Source: Clostridia bacterium
GTDB taxonomy: Bacteria > Bacillota > Clostridia > Lachnospirales > Cellulosilyticaceae
Assembly (NCBI GenBank): GCA_029239755.1
Contig: JARBUI010000002.1
Location: 421,664 to 485,663 of the forward strand
DNA length: 64,000 nt
Direction: 5' to 3'
This document shows, one piece after another, positions 24,859-35,072 of this stretch (positions are counted from its first letter, which is position 1; each line of letters opens with the position of its first letter). Below the pieces are notes generated by a model, which was not told the DNA's origin, searched no databases, and was given only the letters and a program-made list of their open reading frames with translations. The position numbers and the translations under genes are program-made.

Positions 24859-24900
24859 AAGGTTTAATAGCCTAAAGATTTCTCCAGCCTATTAAACCTT
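24859..24900 (-). terminator. Terminator after the Spo0E-like gene
   Basis: AAGGTTTAATAG pairs perfectly with CTATTAAACCTT, followed by GTTTTATT on the minus strand. It lies seven bases after the Spo0E-like stop. Confidence 0.82.
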
Positions 24901-24906
24901 ACTTAT

Positions 24907-25059
24907 TTATGCTTGCTTGATAAACTCCAGTATAAGTATGTCAAGCCGTGTACTTAAATCAAGTATCTTATCCTTGTCCAGCCTTAAGACATCTTGGTCT
25001 AATGCATTATTTAATTCATTTCTCAGCTGTTCTATTTCTAGCAGTAGTTGATGTGACAT
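24907..25059 (-). CDS. Spo0E-like aspartyl-phosphate phosphatase (50 aa)
   Basis: A very short gene. The product begins MSHQLLLEIEQLRNELNNAL and ends LSTRLDILILEFIKQA. The spacing of the first helix, a short loop and the second helix with LS-LD-LI matches the Spo0E family. These small two-helix proteins dephosphorylate Spo0A~P and so restrain entry into sporulation. The family usually has SxxLDxLI followed by an aromatic residue, and here it is LSTRLDILILEF. AAAGGA lies eight bases before the ATG. The gene stands alone with its own terminator. Confidence 0.75.
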   Translation of the reverse strand: MSHQLLLEIEQLRNELNNALDQDVLRLDKDKILDLSTRLDILILEFIKQA

Positions 25060-25160
25060 AGTAGATTTCCTTTACAACATGATCTCTATATCTTAATAGT
25101 ATAATAACTCTTTTCTATAATATACATATCTTTCTTAAAATGCCTTATATTTACTTCCTT

Positions 25161-26099
25161 CTAATTAAATTTGGTTTTCTGTAAATTATTCATTACCCTG
25201 TCATTAAGGGCTTCTGCCGCATTATAACCCATTTTCTTTTGTCTGAAGTTAATTGCAGCTGTTTCACATATAATAGCAATATTTCTTCCTGGTCTTATTG
25301 GAATTGCATTTGTAACGACTTTAATCCCTAAAATATCTGTATATTCATTTACAAGTCCTAATCTGTCATATTGTTTATTTTGGTCCCATAGTTCCAATTT
25401 AATGATAAGATCTATATTCTTCATCTCTTTTACAGACCCTACCCCAAAAATTTGCTTAATATCAACAATACCTATCCCTCTAACTTCAATAAAGTGCCTG
25501 ATTACTTCTGGAGCAGACCCTAAAAGGGTATGTGCTGAAACTTGTTTAATCTCTACAGCATCATCCGCTACTAACCTATGACCTCGTCTTACAAGTTCAA
25601 GTGCTGTTTCACTTTTACCAATTCCGCTTTCCCCTGTTATTAGCACACCTTCACCATAAATATCTACAAGCACTCCGTGCATAGAAATTCTAGGTGCAAG
25701 TTCTACATGTAACCATCTATTGGCCTCTGCTAAAAAACTAGTTGTCGGTAGGTCAGTTTTAAAAATTGGAATGCCATTTTTCCTTGCACACTCTAACATA
25801 ATCTCAAAAGGTTCAATTTCTTCTCTGCATATAATAATACAAGGAATTTCTTTATAGGACATAAGTCTTTTAATTTTTCTATTTCTTTCTTTTTCACTTA
25901 TTTTCTCGAGATAAGTATGCTCCACCTTCCCAATAATTTGAAGTCTGCTCGTATCAAAATAATCAAAAAAACCTGCTAATTGAAGAGCTGGCCTATTCAC
26001 ATCACTTTCCGTAATTTTTCTATCATTATACTCAACATCGGGAGTTAATATTTCAAGTTTAAAATGTTCTCTTAATTGACTTACTGTTACAGAATACAT
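25161..26099 (-). CDS. hprK: HPr kinase/phosphorylase
   Basis: Phosphorylates Ser46 of HPr under ATP/fructose-bisphosphate excess and reverses it, setting carbon catabolite control. In its 312 residues the N-terminal domain precedes HGVLVDIYG. Walker A GESGIGKSETALELV and the HRLVADDAVEI capacity motif follow. The HprK signature VRGIGIVDIKQIFG is present, and the C-terminal segment with ICETAAINFRQKKMGYNAA is complete. AAAGGAGGAG precedes the ATG. It follows uvrC by about 77 bases on the same strand and is probably co-transcribed with it. Confidence 0.96.
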   Translation of the reverse strand: MYSVTVSQLREHFKLEILTPDVEYNDRKITESDVNRPALQLAGFFDYFDTSRLQIIGKVEHTYLEKISEKERNRKIKRLMSYKEIPCIIICREEIEPFEIMLECARKNGIPIFKTDLPTTSFLAEANRWLHVELAPRISMHGVLVDIYGEGVLITGESGIGKSETALELVRRGHRLVADDAVEIKQVSAHTLLGSAPEVIRHFIEVRGIGIVDIKQIFGVGSVKEMKNIDLIIKLELWDQNKQYDRLGLVNEYTDILGIKVVTNAIPIRPGRNIAIICETAAINFRQKKMGYNAAEALNDRVMNNLQKTKFN

Positions 26100-26176
26100 C
26101 TAATCTCCTCCTTTTCTTTCACTATAGTGTATTTATTATAGCATTTATCTGTTTTTTTTGATACTGTCTTTATGAT

Positions 26177-28012
26177 CTAATGTTTATGAAAATAATCATA
26201 AATATGCTGGGCAGTATCCTTCGGAATACCTGGTATACACTCAATCTCCTCAAGGGGTGCTAAACTTAGCTTATCCATGCTCCCAAAATGATGAATTAGA
26301 ATCTTTTTACGTTCTTTTCCTACGCCTTTAATCTCATCCAGCATCGACTGAACTTGAGCCTTACTACGCAGCTTTTTATGATATTCTATTGAAAATCTAT
26401 GAACTTCATCCTGAATTCTTGTAATAAGCTTAAAAGCTTCCGAGTGTGAAGGCAGTAAAACTTCGTTACCTTTATATAAAAGTCCCCTTGTTCTATGCCT
26501 ATCATCTTTTACCATCCCACAAACAGGTATCGCAAGCTTATATTTAGCAATAACCTTTTCAGCTATACTGACTTGCCCTTTTCCCCCATCAATAAAAAGA
26601 ACGTCTGGTACCTTAGTAAAACTATTTTCACTTTGTTCACTAAGAAGTCTTGTGATACGCCTTTCAATAACTTCTTCAATACTTCCATAATCATTGGCTC
26701 CAATAATGCTTTTAATTTTGAACTTCCGATAATCACTTTTTTTAGGTTTTCCCCTTTCGAAGACGACCATTCCTCCAACAGACTGTATACCTTGTGTATT
26801 AGATATATCATAAGCTTCTATACGATTCGGCATTTTGTCAAAACCTAGAGCTTCTTTAAGCTCTAGTATTGCCCCTGTAGTTTTTTGCTCTTCTTGTTTG
26901 ATATGTTCACCGAATTGTCCAAATGTAAGCTCAGCATTTTTACTTGCTAACTCCAAGAGCCCGTGTTTTGTTCCTTTTTGCGGCGTAATAAGCTTTACTT
27001 TAGATCCTTTTTTAGCCGTTAAATACCCTTCAAGAACCTCCTGTTCTTCCGGTGTTCGTTCTACAATAATTTCTTTAGGTATAAACGTAGCATCTGCATA
27101 AAATTGTACTAAAAAGTCTCTGAAAATAGATTCAATCATTTCATCTTCTGTATCTTTTAGATAAAAGTGCTCTCTCCCTACTAATTTCCCTTGCCGTACA
27201 AAATAAATCTGCATCAAGGTATCCTCAGCATTTTTAGCAAAAGCAATAATATCCTGATCTGCCATGCTGCTTGTTATAGCACTCTGTTTTTGTTCTACTT
27301 TTTTGATTGCCTGTATTTGATCCCTCAGCACCGCAGCCTTTTCAAAATTCAGCAGTTCAGATTCTGCTGCCATATCACTTTGCAGTTTCTTAATGACTTC
27401 GTTATATTTTCCATTTAGAAAATCTTGGACCTCGCTTACCATTGCCAAATAGTCCTCTTCATTAATATACCCTGCACAAGGAGCTTTACACTTACCAATG
27501 TGATGGTTTAAACATGGCCTTTCCTTGCCTATATCTTTTGGTAAATTTCTTGAACACGTTCTAAGTTCCCATGTTTGCTTAATAATGTCTACAAGCTCCC
27601 ACATAGCTTGTACATCAGTGTATGGTCCAAAATACTTCGCCTTATCTTTTTTCATATGGCGCACAATAGTAAGTTTAGGAAATGCATCTCCCATATTAAG
27701 TTTAATATAAGGATAATGTTTGTCATCTTTAAGTCGTATATTATACTTAGGGTCATATTTTTTGATAAAATTACATTCTAAAACTAAAGCTTCCATCTCT
27801 GATCTTGTGATAATGTATTCAAATGACTCAATATGCTGTACCATTTTCATAACCTTGATAGAATGGTTTTTTGAACTTTGAAAGTACTGTCTGACACGAT
27901 TTTTTAGATTAATAGCCTTTCCTACATATATAATTTGGTTATGTTCATCTTTCATTAAATACACACCAGGTTTATCCGGCAGTTTTTTTAGTTCTTCTTC
28001 AATGTTAAACAT
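26177..28012 (-). CDS. uvrC: Excinuclease ABC subunit UvrC
   Basis: Makes the two incisions in nucleotide excision repair. About 611 residues. The N-terminal GIY-YIG nuclease starts KPGVYLMKDEHNQIIYVGKA. Next come a Cys-rich patch (TCSRNLP, CLNHHIGKCKAPCAG) and a UVR helix pair (ESELLNFEKAAVLRDQIQ). The RNase H-like nuclease has EAYDISNTQGIQSVGGMVVF, and the tandem HhH ends the protein (EIKGVGKERKKILIHHFG). The start is set at ATG 28012, with AAAGGAG seven bases upstream; an in-frame ATG at 28036 lacks one. Confidence 0.97.
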   Translation of the reverse strand: MFNIEEELKKLPDKPGVYLMKDEHNQIIYVGKAINLKNRVRQYFQSSKNHSIKVMKMVQHIESFEYIITRSEMEALVLECNFIKKYDPKYNIRLKDDKHYPYIKLNMGDAFPKLTIVRHMKKDKAKYFGPYTDVQAMWELVDIIKQTWELRTCSRNLPKDIGKERPCLNHHIGKCKAPCAGYINEEDYLAMVSEVQDFLNGKYNEVIKKLQSDMAAESELLNFEKAAVLRDQIQAIKKVEQKQSAITSSMADQDIIAFAKNAEDTLMQIYFVRQGKLVGREHFYLKDTEDEMIESIFRDFLVQFYADATFIPKEIIVERTPEEQEVLEGYLTAKKGSKVKLITPQKGTKHGLLELASKNAELTFGQFGEHIKQEEQKTTGAILELKEALGFDKMPNRIEAYDISNTQGIQSVGGMVVFERGKPKKSDYRKFKIKSIIGANDYGSIEEVIERRITRLLSEQSENSFTKVPDVLFIDGGKGQVSIAEKVIAKYKLAIPVCGMVKDDRHRTRGLLYKGNEVLLPSHSEAFKLITRIQDEVHRFSIEYHKKLRSKAQVQSMLDEIKGVGKERKKILIHHFGSMDKLSLAPLEEIECIPGIPKDTAQHIYDYFHKH

Positions 28013-28122
28013 ACCCCGCTCCTTTATTAGTAACATATCTTTATTGGTTCTATTATATCATATTCTTTAGTATTGCTATATTGTTTCAATTGTATTAAAT
28101 TAGTATATCTTGGAATAATTGA

Positions 28123-28151
28123 TTGAAATTCATAGAAAGTTTATATATACT
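28123..28151 (+). promoter_or_regulatory. Sigma-A promoter of the 28.2 kb stalk-domain gene
   Basis: TTGAAA (28123-28128), 17 bases, TATACT (28146-28151), about 60 bases before the start codon. Confidence 0.7.
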
Positions 28152-28211
28152 TAAATAGAATATATAATTGAATAAGCTATAGAATTCAATTTTACTATGA
28201 AGGAGGATGTT

Positions 28212-29297
28212 ATGAAAAAATTTAAACCTTATAAGCTATTATGTTTAACTTTAGGTGTTGGTATTGTTATGTCTGGTACTGTTTTAAATGCAGCCAGTCT
28301 TACAAAAACGCTTAAGGCTGTGTATAATAATATAGCCGTGTCTTACAATGGACAAACAAAAGTTTTAAGCAGTGAACCTTTTTTAATCAACGGAAGTGTT
28401 TATGTGCCACTACGTACAGTAGGTGAAATTATGGGAACTAGTGTAAGCTGGGCAAATAATACCGTTTATATTACTGGACAAAGCAGTTCAAATGTTTCAT
28501 CTGAACAAGAAATTGCAGCCAAAAACTTTGAGATTGCATCTCTTAAGCAGCAATTAGACCTGGCAAAAAAAGAACTTGAAACTTACAAAGGCACTGGAAC
28601 AGCAGGCAGTAATTTAACTACTACTGCTATTAATAATACTTTAAATAAAATTGTAGATACATATGATGAAGATTATGATGTAGACTGGGAGTTTGACCTT
28701 CGTCTTGTATCAAGCAAATTAGAATTAACTGTATCTTATGACAGCAGATATGATGACGATGATTTCGATGATACAACAGAATCAAAACGCAAACAATTTA
28801 TCAAAGAAATTTGCTATGACATTTCAACTGCTCATAAAGATGTTGAAATTTATGGAACATTAGAAGATAGCCGTGAAGACACTGAGATAGCTGAATTTAG
28901 CTATAGCAAAACAGGAAGTCTCGACTATGAGGAAGAGAGTTCTACTTCCCTTAGTGATTTTGAAGATGATCTCGAAAGAAGTTATAGGTCTATAAAACTG
29001 AGTGATTCTGTTAGTCTTAATATTGATTCCATAGAACTTAGTGAAAGAAATGATACGCTGACTTTCACAGTCACAACTGATCTTAGTTTAGAAGATATAG
29101 AAAAGATAGATGAGATAGATGAATGGGACCGCTTAAGTACTACTCATCAAAGAAGATTAGAAGAATTCTTCGATGATATTATTAATGATTTAGAATATGA
29201 ATACAAATCTTACGACGAAATAGTAGGTGTTTTAAGAGATAATGACAATGACCTAATAGCTTCTTACGAAGATGGTGACCTTGATCTTGATTATTAA
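28212..29297 (+). CDS. Secreted stalk-domain protein with acidic C-terminal region
   Basis: A 361-residue exported protein. A signal peptide (LLCLTLGVGIVMSGTVLNAA) leads to one copper amine oxidase N-terminal-like stalk domain. This is recognisable by VSYNGQTKVLSSEPFLINGS and VYVPLRTVGEIMG followed by VSWANNTVYITG. A coiled-coil segment (about residues 100-120) and a very acidic Asp/Glu/Ser/Tyr-rich region follow, which I do not recognise. The Asp-rich runs could bind calcium or keep the protein extended at the surface. ATG 28212 is chosen because AAGGAGG precedes it by five bases; the in-frame ATG at 28197 overlaps that site. Monocistronic. Confidence 0.75.
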   Translation: MKKFKPYKLLCLTLGVGIVMSGTVLNAASLTKTLKAVYNNIAVSYNGQTKVLSSEPFLINGSVYVPLRTVGEIMGTSVSWANNTVYITGQSSSNVSSEQEIAAKNFEIASLKQQLDLAKKELETYKGTGTAGSNLTTTAINNTLNKIVDTYDEDYDVDWEFDLRLVSSKLELTVSYDSRYDDDDFDDTTESKRKQFIKEICYDISTAHKDVEIYGTLEDSREDTEIAEFSYSKTGSLDYEEESSTSLSDFEDDLERSYRSIKLSDSVSLNIDSIELSERNDTLTFTVTTDLSLEDIEKIDEIDEWDRLSTTHQRRLEEFFDDIINDLEYEYKSYDEIVGVLRDNDNDLIASYEDGDLDLDY

Positions 29298-29317
29298 TTA
29301 AATTCTTATTTTAATAT

Positions 29318-29367
29318 AAAGAGCTGTAATAAGATACCTTGATAAGGTTGCTTGATTACAGCTCTTT
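29318..29367. terminator. Bidirectional terminator between the stalk gene and uvrA
   Basis: AAAGAGCTGTAAT pairs with ATTACAGCTCTTT, with an inner ACCTT-AAGGT hairpin. It serves the two convergent genes. Confidence 0.85.
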
Positions 29368-29374
29368 ATATTGC

Positions 29375-32209
29375 CTATGGTTTATTTAAATATTTCTTCA
29401 AAAATTGCCCTGTATAAGATTTTTCATTTTTAGCAACTTGTTCAGGCGTGCCTGAGGCAATAATTGTTCCTCCTCGTAGGCCTCCTTCTGGTCCTAAATC
29501 TACAATGTAATCTGATGTTTTAATGACATCTAAGTTGTGTTCTATAACGACTACTGTGTTACCGCCCTCAACTAATCTGTCCAGTATACCAATGAGCTTG
29601 TGTACATCTGCAAAATGAAGTCCTGTTGTAGGTTCATCTAAAATATACATCGTCTTACCTGTACTACGTTTGCTTAACTCTGTTGCCAGCTTTACTCTTT
29701 GTGCTTCTCCTCCTGATAAGGTCGTAGAAGGCTGTCCTAATCTGATATAAGATAGACCTACATCATACAGCGTTTGAAGTTTACGAGCGATATTAGGAAT
29801 ATTTTCGAAGAAATGAAGTGCTTCCTCAACTGTCATATTAAGTACATCTGATATGGATCTATCTTTGTACTTAACCTCCAGCGTTTCTCTATTATATCGT
29901 TTACCTTTACATACTTCACAAGGAACATAGACATCTGGTAAAAAGTGCATCTCTATTTTGATTACACCGTCTCCTTGACAAGCTTCACATCTTCCGCCTC
30001 TAACATTGAAGCTGAATCTTCCTTTTTGATATCCCTTCATTTTAGACTCTTGTGTCTGCGCAAACAAGTCCCTTATTGGATCAAATAATCCTGTATAAGT
30101 TGCAGGATTTGACCTAGGGGTTCTTCCAATTGGAGATTGATCTATGCTGATGACTTTATCGAGGTTTTCTATTCCTTTAATCTCATCATGCCTGCCTGGT
30201 TTCAGTTTCGCCCCGTTTAAGTCTCTTGCTAGTCTCTTAAGCAGTATGTCATTAATTAAGGTACTTTTGCCTGATCCAGATACCCCGGTAATACAAGTAA
30301 AGGTTCCAAGCGGCAGACGAAGATTAACATTCTTAAGGTTATTTTCTTTCGCCCCTTTAACAGTAAGGTGTTCTCCATTTCCTTTTCTTCTTATATGAGG
30401 GATTTCTATTTCCTTTTTACCGCTAAGGTAGGCTCCTGTTTCTGAGGCCTCACATGCTAAAATGGTATCAATGGGCCCTGATGCTATAATTTCTCCCCCA
30501 TGCTCTCCAGCACCTGGTCCGATATCTACTATCCAATCTGCTGCATGCATTGTATCCTCATCATGTTCTACAACAATAAGTGTATTCCCCAAATCTCTTA
30601 GTCTTATAAGCGTTTGTATGAGTTTATCATTATCTCTTTGATGGAGCCCAATACTAGGTTCATCTAAAATATAAAGCACACCTACAAGCCCTGAGCCTAT
30701 TTGTGTAGCAAGTCGTATTCTTTGAGCTTCTCCGCCGGATAATGTTCCTGCAGACCTTGATAGGGTAAGATAATCGAGACCCACATCTACTAAAAATCCA
30801 AGTCTTGCATGGATTTCATTAAGTATCTGTTCACCAATTTGTATCTGTCTTTTATTAAGAGACACGTTATCAAAGAAGCTTTTTAACTCTCCAATAGCAA
30901 GATGCGTTATTTGATGAATATTTTTATCACCAACTGTAACAGCTAAGGCTTCTGGTTTCAACCTTGCTCCCCCACACGTACTGCATGGAATGCTTGTCAT
31001 AAAGGTTTCATATTCCTGTTTCATGCCCTCAGAATTTGTTTCTTTATATCGCCTTTCTGTATTCGCAACTACACCTTCAAAAGCATACTCATAATTTCTT
31101 GTCCCATATTCTCCGTTAAAAGTAAATTTAACAGTATCTTTACCTGTTCCAAAAAGTATAATCTCTTTAATCTTTTGTGGTAAATCTTTATAGGGAGTAT
31201 CTAAGTCAAATTTATATTTTGCCATAAGTGCATTAAACAGTGCATAAGCGTAACTCTCTGGATTCCCTATAGAGCCCCATCCTATTACGGCTATGGCTCC
31301 TTGTCTTAATGTAAGATTAGGATTTGGAATAACGAGTTCTGGGTCTACCTCTAATCTTTCTCCAAGTCCAGTACAGACCGGACATGCCCCATGAGGATTA
31401 TTAAAAGAGAAAAGTCTAGGTTCTATCTCATCTATACTAATATTGCAATCTGGACATGAAAAACTTTGGCTGAATCTTATTTCCTCCTGTCCTATCACAT
31501 CTACAACAAGTAATCCTCCAGTTAGTTTCATGATCGACTCAATAGAATCAGTAAGACGCTTTTCTATACCTTCCTTGATACTTAGTCTATCAACCACTAT
31601 TTCAATAGTATGTTTTTTATTTTTATCCAGCACTACTTCTTCTTCAGATAAATCGTATACTTCCCCATCAATACGCGCTCTGATATAACCTTGTTTTTTA
31701 GCGCTTTCTAAAACCTTTTCGTGAATACCTTTTCTGCCCCTAACTACAGGAGCTAATAATTGTATTCTCGTTCTTGTCTCAAGCTCCATGAGACTATCTA
31801 CCATTTGATCAATGGTTTGTTTTTTAATCTCTTTTCCGCACTTTGGACAATGAGGAATCCCTACTCTTGCAAATAAAAGCCTTATATAATCATATATCTC
31901 CGTTACAGTTCCTACTGTAGAACGAGGGTTTTTACTTGTAGTTTTTTGATCGATAGAGATTGCAGGGGATAAGCCTGATATACTTTCCACATTGGGTTTC
32001 TCCATTTGTCCAAGAAACTGCCTAGCATACGCAGACAGAGACTCTACATATCGTCTCTGCCCTTCCGCATAAATAGTATCAAACGCAAGGGAAGATTTAC
32101 CTGATCCGCTCAGACCCGTAAAAACAATAAATTGATCCCGCTCTAATTCTAAATCTATATTTTTAAGGTTATGCTCTTTTGCACCTTTTATAATAATCTT
32201 ATTTTTCAT
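29375..32209 (-). CDS. uvrA: Excinuclease ABC subunit UvrA
   Basis: Damage-scanning ATPase of nucleotide excision repair. The 944 residues carry two ABC modules: [20 protein letters not shown] near residue 31 and [17 protein letters not shown] in the second half. Each has its LSGGEAQR signature ([13 protein letters not shown] and [13 protein letters not shown]). The zinc-binding CxxC pairs are present (CPDCNI and [16 protein letters not shown] and CEVCKGKR). AAGGAGC precedes the ATG. uvrB and uvrC are in the same window but in separate units. Confidence 0.98.
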   Translation of the reverse strand: MKNKIIIKGAKEHNLKNIDLELERDQFIVFTGLSGSGKSSLAFDTIYAEGQRRYVESLSAYARQFLGQMEKPNVESISGLSPAISIDQKTTSKNPRSTVGTVTEIYDYIRLLFARVGIPHCPKCGKEIKKQTIDQMVDSLMELETRTRIQLLAPVVRGRKGIHEKVLESAKKQGYIRARIDGEVYDLSEEEVVLDKNKKHTIEIVVDRLSIKEGIEKRLTDSIESIMKLTGGLLVVDVIGQEEIRFSQSFSCPDCNISIDEIEPRLFSFNNPHGACPVCTGLGERLEVDPELVIPNPNLTLRQGAIAVIGWGSIGNPESYAYALFNALMAKYKFDLDTPYKDLPQKIKEIILFGTGKDTVKFTFNGEYGTRNYEYAFEGVVANTERRYKETNSEGMKQEYETFMTSIPCSTCGGARLKPEALAVTVGDKNIHQITHLAIGELKSFFDNVSLNKRQIQIGEQILNEIHARLGFLVDVGLDYLTLSRSAGTLSGGEAQRIRLATQIGSGLVGVLYILDEPSIGLHQRDNDKLIQTLIRLRDLGNTLIVVEHDEDTMHAADWIVDIGPGAGEHGGEIIASGPIDTILACEASETGAYLSGKKEIEIPHIRRKGNGEHLTVKGAKENNLKNVNLRLPLGTFTCITGVSGSGKSTLINDILLKRLARDLNGAKLKPGRHDEIKGIENLDKVISIDQSPIGRTPRSNPATYTGLFDPIRDLFAQTQESKMKGYQKGRFSFNVRGGRCEACQGDGVIKIEMHFLPDVYVPCEVCKGKRYNRETLEVKYKDRSISDVLNMTVEEALHFFENIPNIARKLQTLYDVGLSYIRLGQPSTTLSGGEAQRVKLATELSKRSTGKTMYILDEPTTGLHFADVHKLIGILDRLVEGGNTVVVIEHNLDVIKTSDYIVDLGPEGGLRGGTIIASGTPEQVAKNEKSYTGQFLKKYLNKP

Positions 32210-32587
32210 ATGTGCTCCTTCTTAATTTACAAATATTATAAGCTCATTATATCATAATATATTATTTTTTCAAACGTATGTTCGATATTTTTTATAAGTT
32301 TCTTATATGAGACTTCCCGTATCACACCTTTATCTTTCTACCCTTTATACGTACTTAACTAGGTATCCCCTGGTCATTATACTTTATGTACTGCATAAGT
32401 AACTTAATTATTATATAGTATTTTCGTAACACATATGTAATAATTTCCAAATACATTAATGGCATATACTTAGCAATCGGGAAGAGGATAACATACATGA
32501 AAGTGAAGAAATCAATGTAGGTTCTAATCCCCCCTCACTTTGAACTATAAGCAGGGGGGTATTATTTATATCTCAATACTAGATTTA
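32210..32587. other. Gene-free stretch between uvrA and the DUF503 gene
   Basis: AT-rich spacer with no convincing gene. Near its end is a GC-rich hairpin, CCCCCT with AGGGGG (about 32530-32560). A short AAAGTGA segment just upstream could pair alternatively with TCACTTT in the 5' arm, and a seven-codon frame (MKVKKSM) follows a weak GGGAAGAGGA site. The hairpin has no good T-tract on either strand. A small attenuator or RNA is possible but unproven. Confidence 0.35.
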
Positions 32588-32869
32588 TTACATTACTTCT
32601 ATTTCTACATCTAATACTTCTGCTTCAGTATGACTTTCTATAAAACCAATTACCTTATCTAAACGATTTTCAACCTCTGTTTTTGAATGTGAGACCATAC
32701 TTATACCGAGGATAATAGTCTGGTGTACATCAAGAGCTTCTACTTGCTGAATAGAAACATTAAATTTATTTCTTGTTTTTCCAATAATACTTTGGACAAT
32801 CATCCGCTTTTCTTTTAGCGAATGTACCCAATCTGCATATAATTTCAATTTTACAACGCCAATAATCAT
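32588..32869 (-). CDS. DUF503 family protein (YlxP-like)
   Basis: A 93-residue protein matching the DUF503 family. The typical pattern is IIGVVKLKLYADWVHSLKEK followed by RMIVQSIIGKTRNKFNVSI, then QVEALDVHQTIILGI and a C-terminal acidic strand. B. subtilis YlxP is the known homologue, found near infB and rbfA. Here it stands alone between uvrA and the patatin gene. Its function is unknown; a role linked to ribosome or RNA is sometimes suggested from its usual neighbours. The ATG has GGGGTG upstream. Confidence 0.88.
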   Translation of the reverse strand: MIIGVVKLKLYADWVHSLKEKRMIVQSIIGKTRNKFNVSIQQVEALDVHQTIILGISMVSHSKTEVENRLDKVIGFIESHTEAEVLDVEIEVM

Positions 32870-33121
32870 CTTTTACACCCCGAAACCTTTTATGATGTCA
32901 TTCTATAATCATACTATAGTGCGGATTTTTCTAAAGCTTATTAGATTCTCACTATTTATTGGTATTATCCCTTACTTTATCATTTTTATGTTCGAAACCT
33001 TGGGCATCCAGTCGCTGAATGTGTACTTACTAATCATTGTATGTATATTTATAAAATTTTGTATTAACAAAAAACTTTAAGTGTATACTATTAATATAAG
33101 AATTTTTTAAGGGGGAGTGTT

Positions 33122-34297
33122 ATGCTTGGATTAGCACTAGAAGGCGGTGGTGCTAAAGGGGCCTTTCATATGGGGGCAGTTAAAGCACTTCTGGAAGAAG
33201 GTTATAACTTTGATATCATAGCAGGTACATCTATTGGGGCATTTAATGCTGCTATTATTGCTCAAGGTGATTTTGAACTGGGCTACAGCCTTTGGCAAAA
33301 CATGACCACTTCACTGCTATTTGATATCGAGGATACTAAGTTAGAAAATATCTTAAATAAAAAGATTGATCTTGTTACTCTTTCCTATCTATCTAATAAA
33401 CTTAAAGAATTTGTTGCTAACAAAGGTCTAGATACCATAAAAATCAAACAACTTTTAGATGACTATATAGATGAAGATAAATTAAGAACTTCACAAGTAG
33501 ACTTAGGGATCATTACTGTATCTTTGTCTGATTTTAAGCCCCTCGAACTTTTTAAAGAAGACATTCCTTATGGAAAGATTACTTCCTACTTAATGGCAAG
33601 TGCTAACTTTCCTCTCTTTAAAATGGAACCTCTCGCAGGAAAATATTTTATCGATGGAGGACTTTACGATAATTGTCCCATCAATTTACTTGTAAAAAAA
33701 GAGTGTACTAAAATCATAGCCATAAGAACCTTCGGCATAGGTTTATCACAAAAAACTATCTCTAGTCACATACCAATTTTGTCCATTATCCCTTCTGAAG
33801 ATTTAGGAAAAGTTCTAATATTCGATAATGCGCTCATTCAGCACAACTTGAAAATGGGGTATTACGATGCTAAAAGAGCTCTTTATGGCCTAAAGGGAAG
33901 AAAGTATTATATCACCCCTGTAGGCAACGACTTTTTTTTAAAGTCTTTGTTACTTCTTAGTACAGAGCAGATTACACGTCTGTGTAACTATCTTTCTCTT
34001 TCTTCCTTTTCTGAAATGGAACCGACTCGCTTACTATTTGAAAAGCTCCTTCCTAAACTAAGCCGATTATTAAAACTAGAAGTATACTGCAGTTATGAAG
34101 ATATTATCATTGCTTTACTAGAAGTGCTGGCAAAAGCGAGTCATATTGAACCATTGGAAATTTATACCTTTAAACAATTCATTGAACTTCTGTTAGAAAA
34201 AACTTCCTCCTTGCGTGATAATAATCTAAAAAAATCTCCTCTTCTAGCAGTGGGACTAGAATTTCTGATATTCTTAACAGAACTTCCTATTGTGTAG
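33122..34297 (+). CDS. Patatin-like phospholipase
   Basis: A 391-residue serine lipid acyl hydrolase with a Ser-Asp dyad. The oxyanion loop is LALEGGGAKGAFHMG, the nucleophile elbow is AGTSIGAFNAA, and the dyad aspartate is in FIDGGLYDNCP. A C-terminal helical extension of about 150 residues follows the patatin domain. No signal peptide is seen, so it likely acts on membrane lipids from the cytosol. AGGGGGAG lies before the ATG. It is a single-gene unit ended by the 34317 terminator. Confidence 0.93.
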   Translation: MLGLALEGGGAKGAFHMGAVKALLEEGYNFDIIAGTSIGAFNAAIIAQGDFELGYSLWQNMTTSLLFDIEDTKLENILNKKIDLVTLSYLSNKLKEFVANKGLDTIKIKQLLDDYIDEDKLRTSQVDLGIITVSLSDFKPLELFKEDIPYGKITSYLMASANFPLFKMEPLAGKYFIDGGLYDNCPINLLVKKECTKIIAIRTFGIGLSQKTISSHIPILSIIPSEDLGKVLIFDNALIQHNLKMGYYDAKRALYGLKGRKYYITPVGNDFFLKSLLLLSTEQITRLCNYLSLSSFSEMEPTRLLFEKLLPKLSRLLKLEVYCSYEDIIIALLEVLAKASHIEPLEIYTFKQFIELLLEKTSSLRDNNLKKSPLLAVGLEFLIFLTELPIV

Positions 34298-34316
34298 TCT
34301 ATACTTAGAGTCAATA

Positions 34317-34349
34317 TTAAAGAGTGCCTGCTAGACTGGCACTCTTTAA
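34317..34349. terminator. Bidirectional terminator between patatin and GerMN-like genes
   Basis: TTAAAGAGTGCC pairs perfectly with GGCACTCTTTAA around a nine-base loop, between convergent genes. Confidence 0.9.
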
Positions 34350-34373
34350 TAAATAGTTCATTATCTTTCATTT

Positions 34374-35024
34374 CTATTTTGTACGATAAATAATATGAGT
34401 ACTTGGGAAATGATCCATTTCCTCAATATTTTCTCCTTCATATATTATTTTAATACCGTCAACCCACTCCCCTGCCAAGTCTCGCTGCAGGAAGGATTCT
34501 TCCAAAGTAATAAGTGTAATTCTCGAACCAGTACTTCCTCCATTTAAGTACTGCATCCAATTTTTATCTTGATCATTAAGTTGTCCCTTTTCACGAAGAT
34601 TGATAACAGCTATTTTTTGCCCATCTATTTCTTCAATGCCTTTTAGTTCAATAGGGAGGTTATCAAATTGGGTTTGAGATAACTCATTTGCTATAAGAGT
34701 TAATTGCTTTTCTATGCTTAAGTCCTCAGTTATTTCAATACTCTCTGATTCTTTTATATCGTACGTATCAATATCAGCTGTAAATAGCGTTAACGTCTTT
34801 AAATCTGCCTCATCTACTTCTTTTATTTCAGATTCTTTTGGCTCCTCTACGCCTTTATTATCCTCTGGCTGCTTTATAACTTCTGGCTGCTCAATATCTG
34901 TTATTGGAGATGCTTTTTGTCCATTTTCTGCTTGTCTGTTTTGAATCAATACCAGATACATACTTCCAATGATAACTACAATAAGTACCGATACTATGCC
35001 CAACACCTTATATTTGTTCTTCAT
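34374..35024 (-). CDS. GerMN-like membrane-anchored protein
   Basis: A 216-residue protein with an N-terminal membrane helix (VLGIVSVLIVVIIGSMYLVLI) and a Pro/Glu/Lys-rich spacer to about residue 70. The folded domain contains LSIEKQLTLIANELSQT, LPIELKGIEEIDGQKIAVINL and GSTGSRITLITLEESF with WVDGIKIIYEGE. This is the layout of the GerMN domain found in spore germination and lipoprotein proteins. The match is by pattern and not certain. ATG 35024 is preferred because GGGAGGGTG precedes it. It follows udk by 48 bases and may be in its operon. Confidence 0.62.
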   Translation of the reverse strand: MKNKYKVLGIVSVLIVVIIGSMYLVLIQNRQAENGQKASPITDIEQPEVIKQPEDNKGVEEPKESEIKEVDEADLKTLTLFTADIDTYDIKESESIEITEDLSIEKQLTLIANELSQTQFDNLPIELKGIEEIDGQKIAVINLREKGQLNDQDKNWMQYLNGGSTGSRITLITLEESFLQRDLAGEWVDGIKIIYEGENIEEMDHFPSTHIIYRTK

Positions 35025-35072
35025 TCTACACCCTCCCTGCATTTTTATTGTCAACTATGTGAGCTGCTTTTA

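Noticed and set aside
32892..33080. 62-residue hydrophobic ORF between the DUF503 and patatin genes
   Set aside because: No ribosome-binding site before the start. The hydrophobicity follows from AT-rich sequence, and no operon context supports it.
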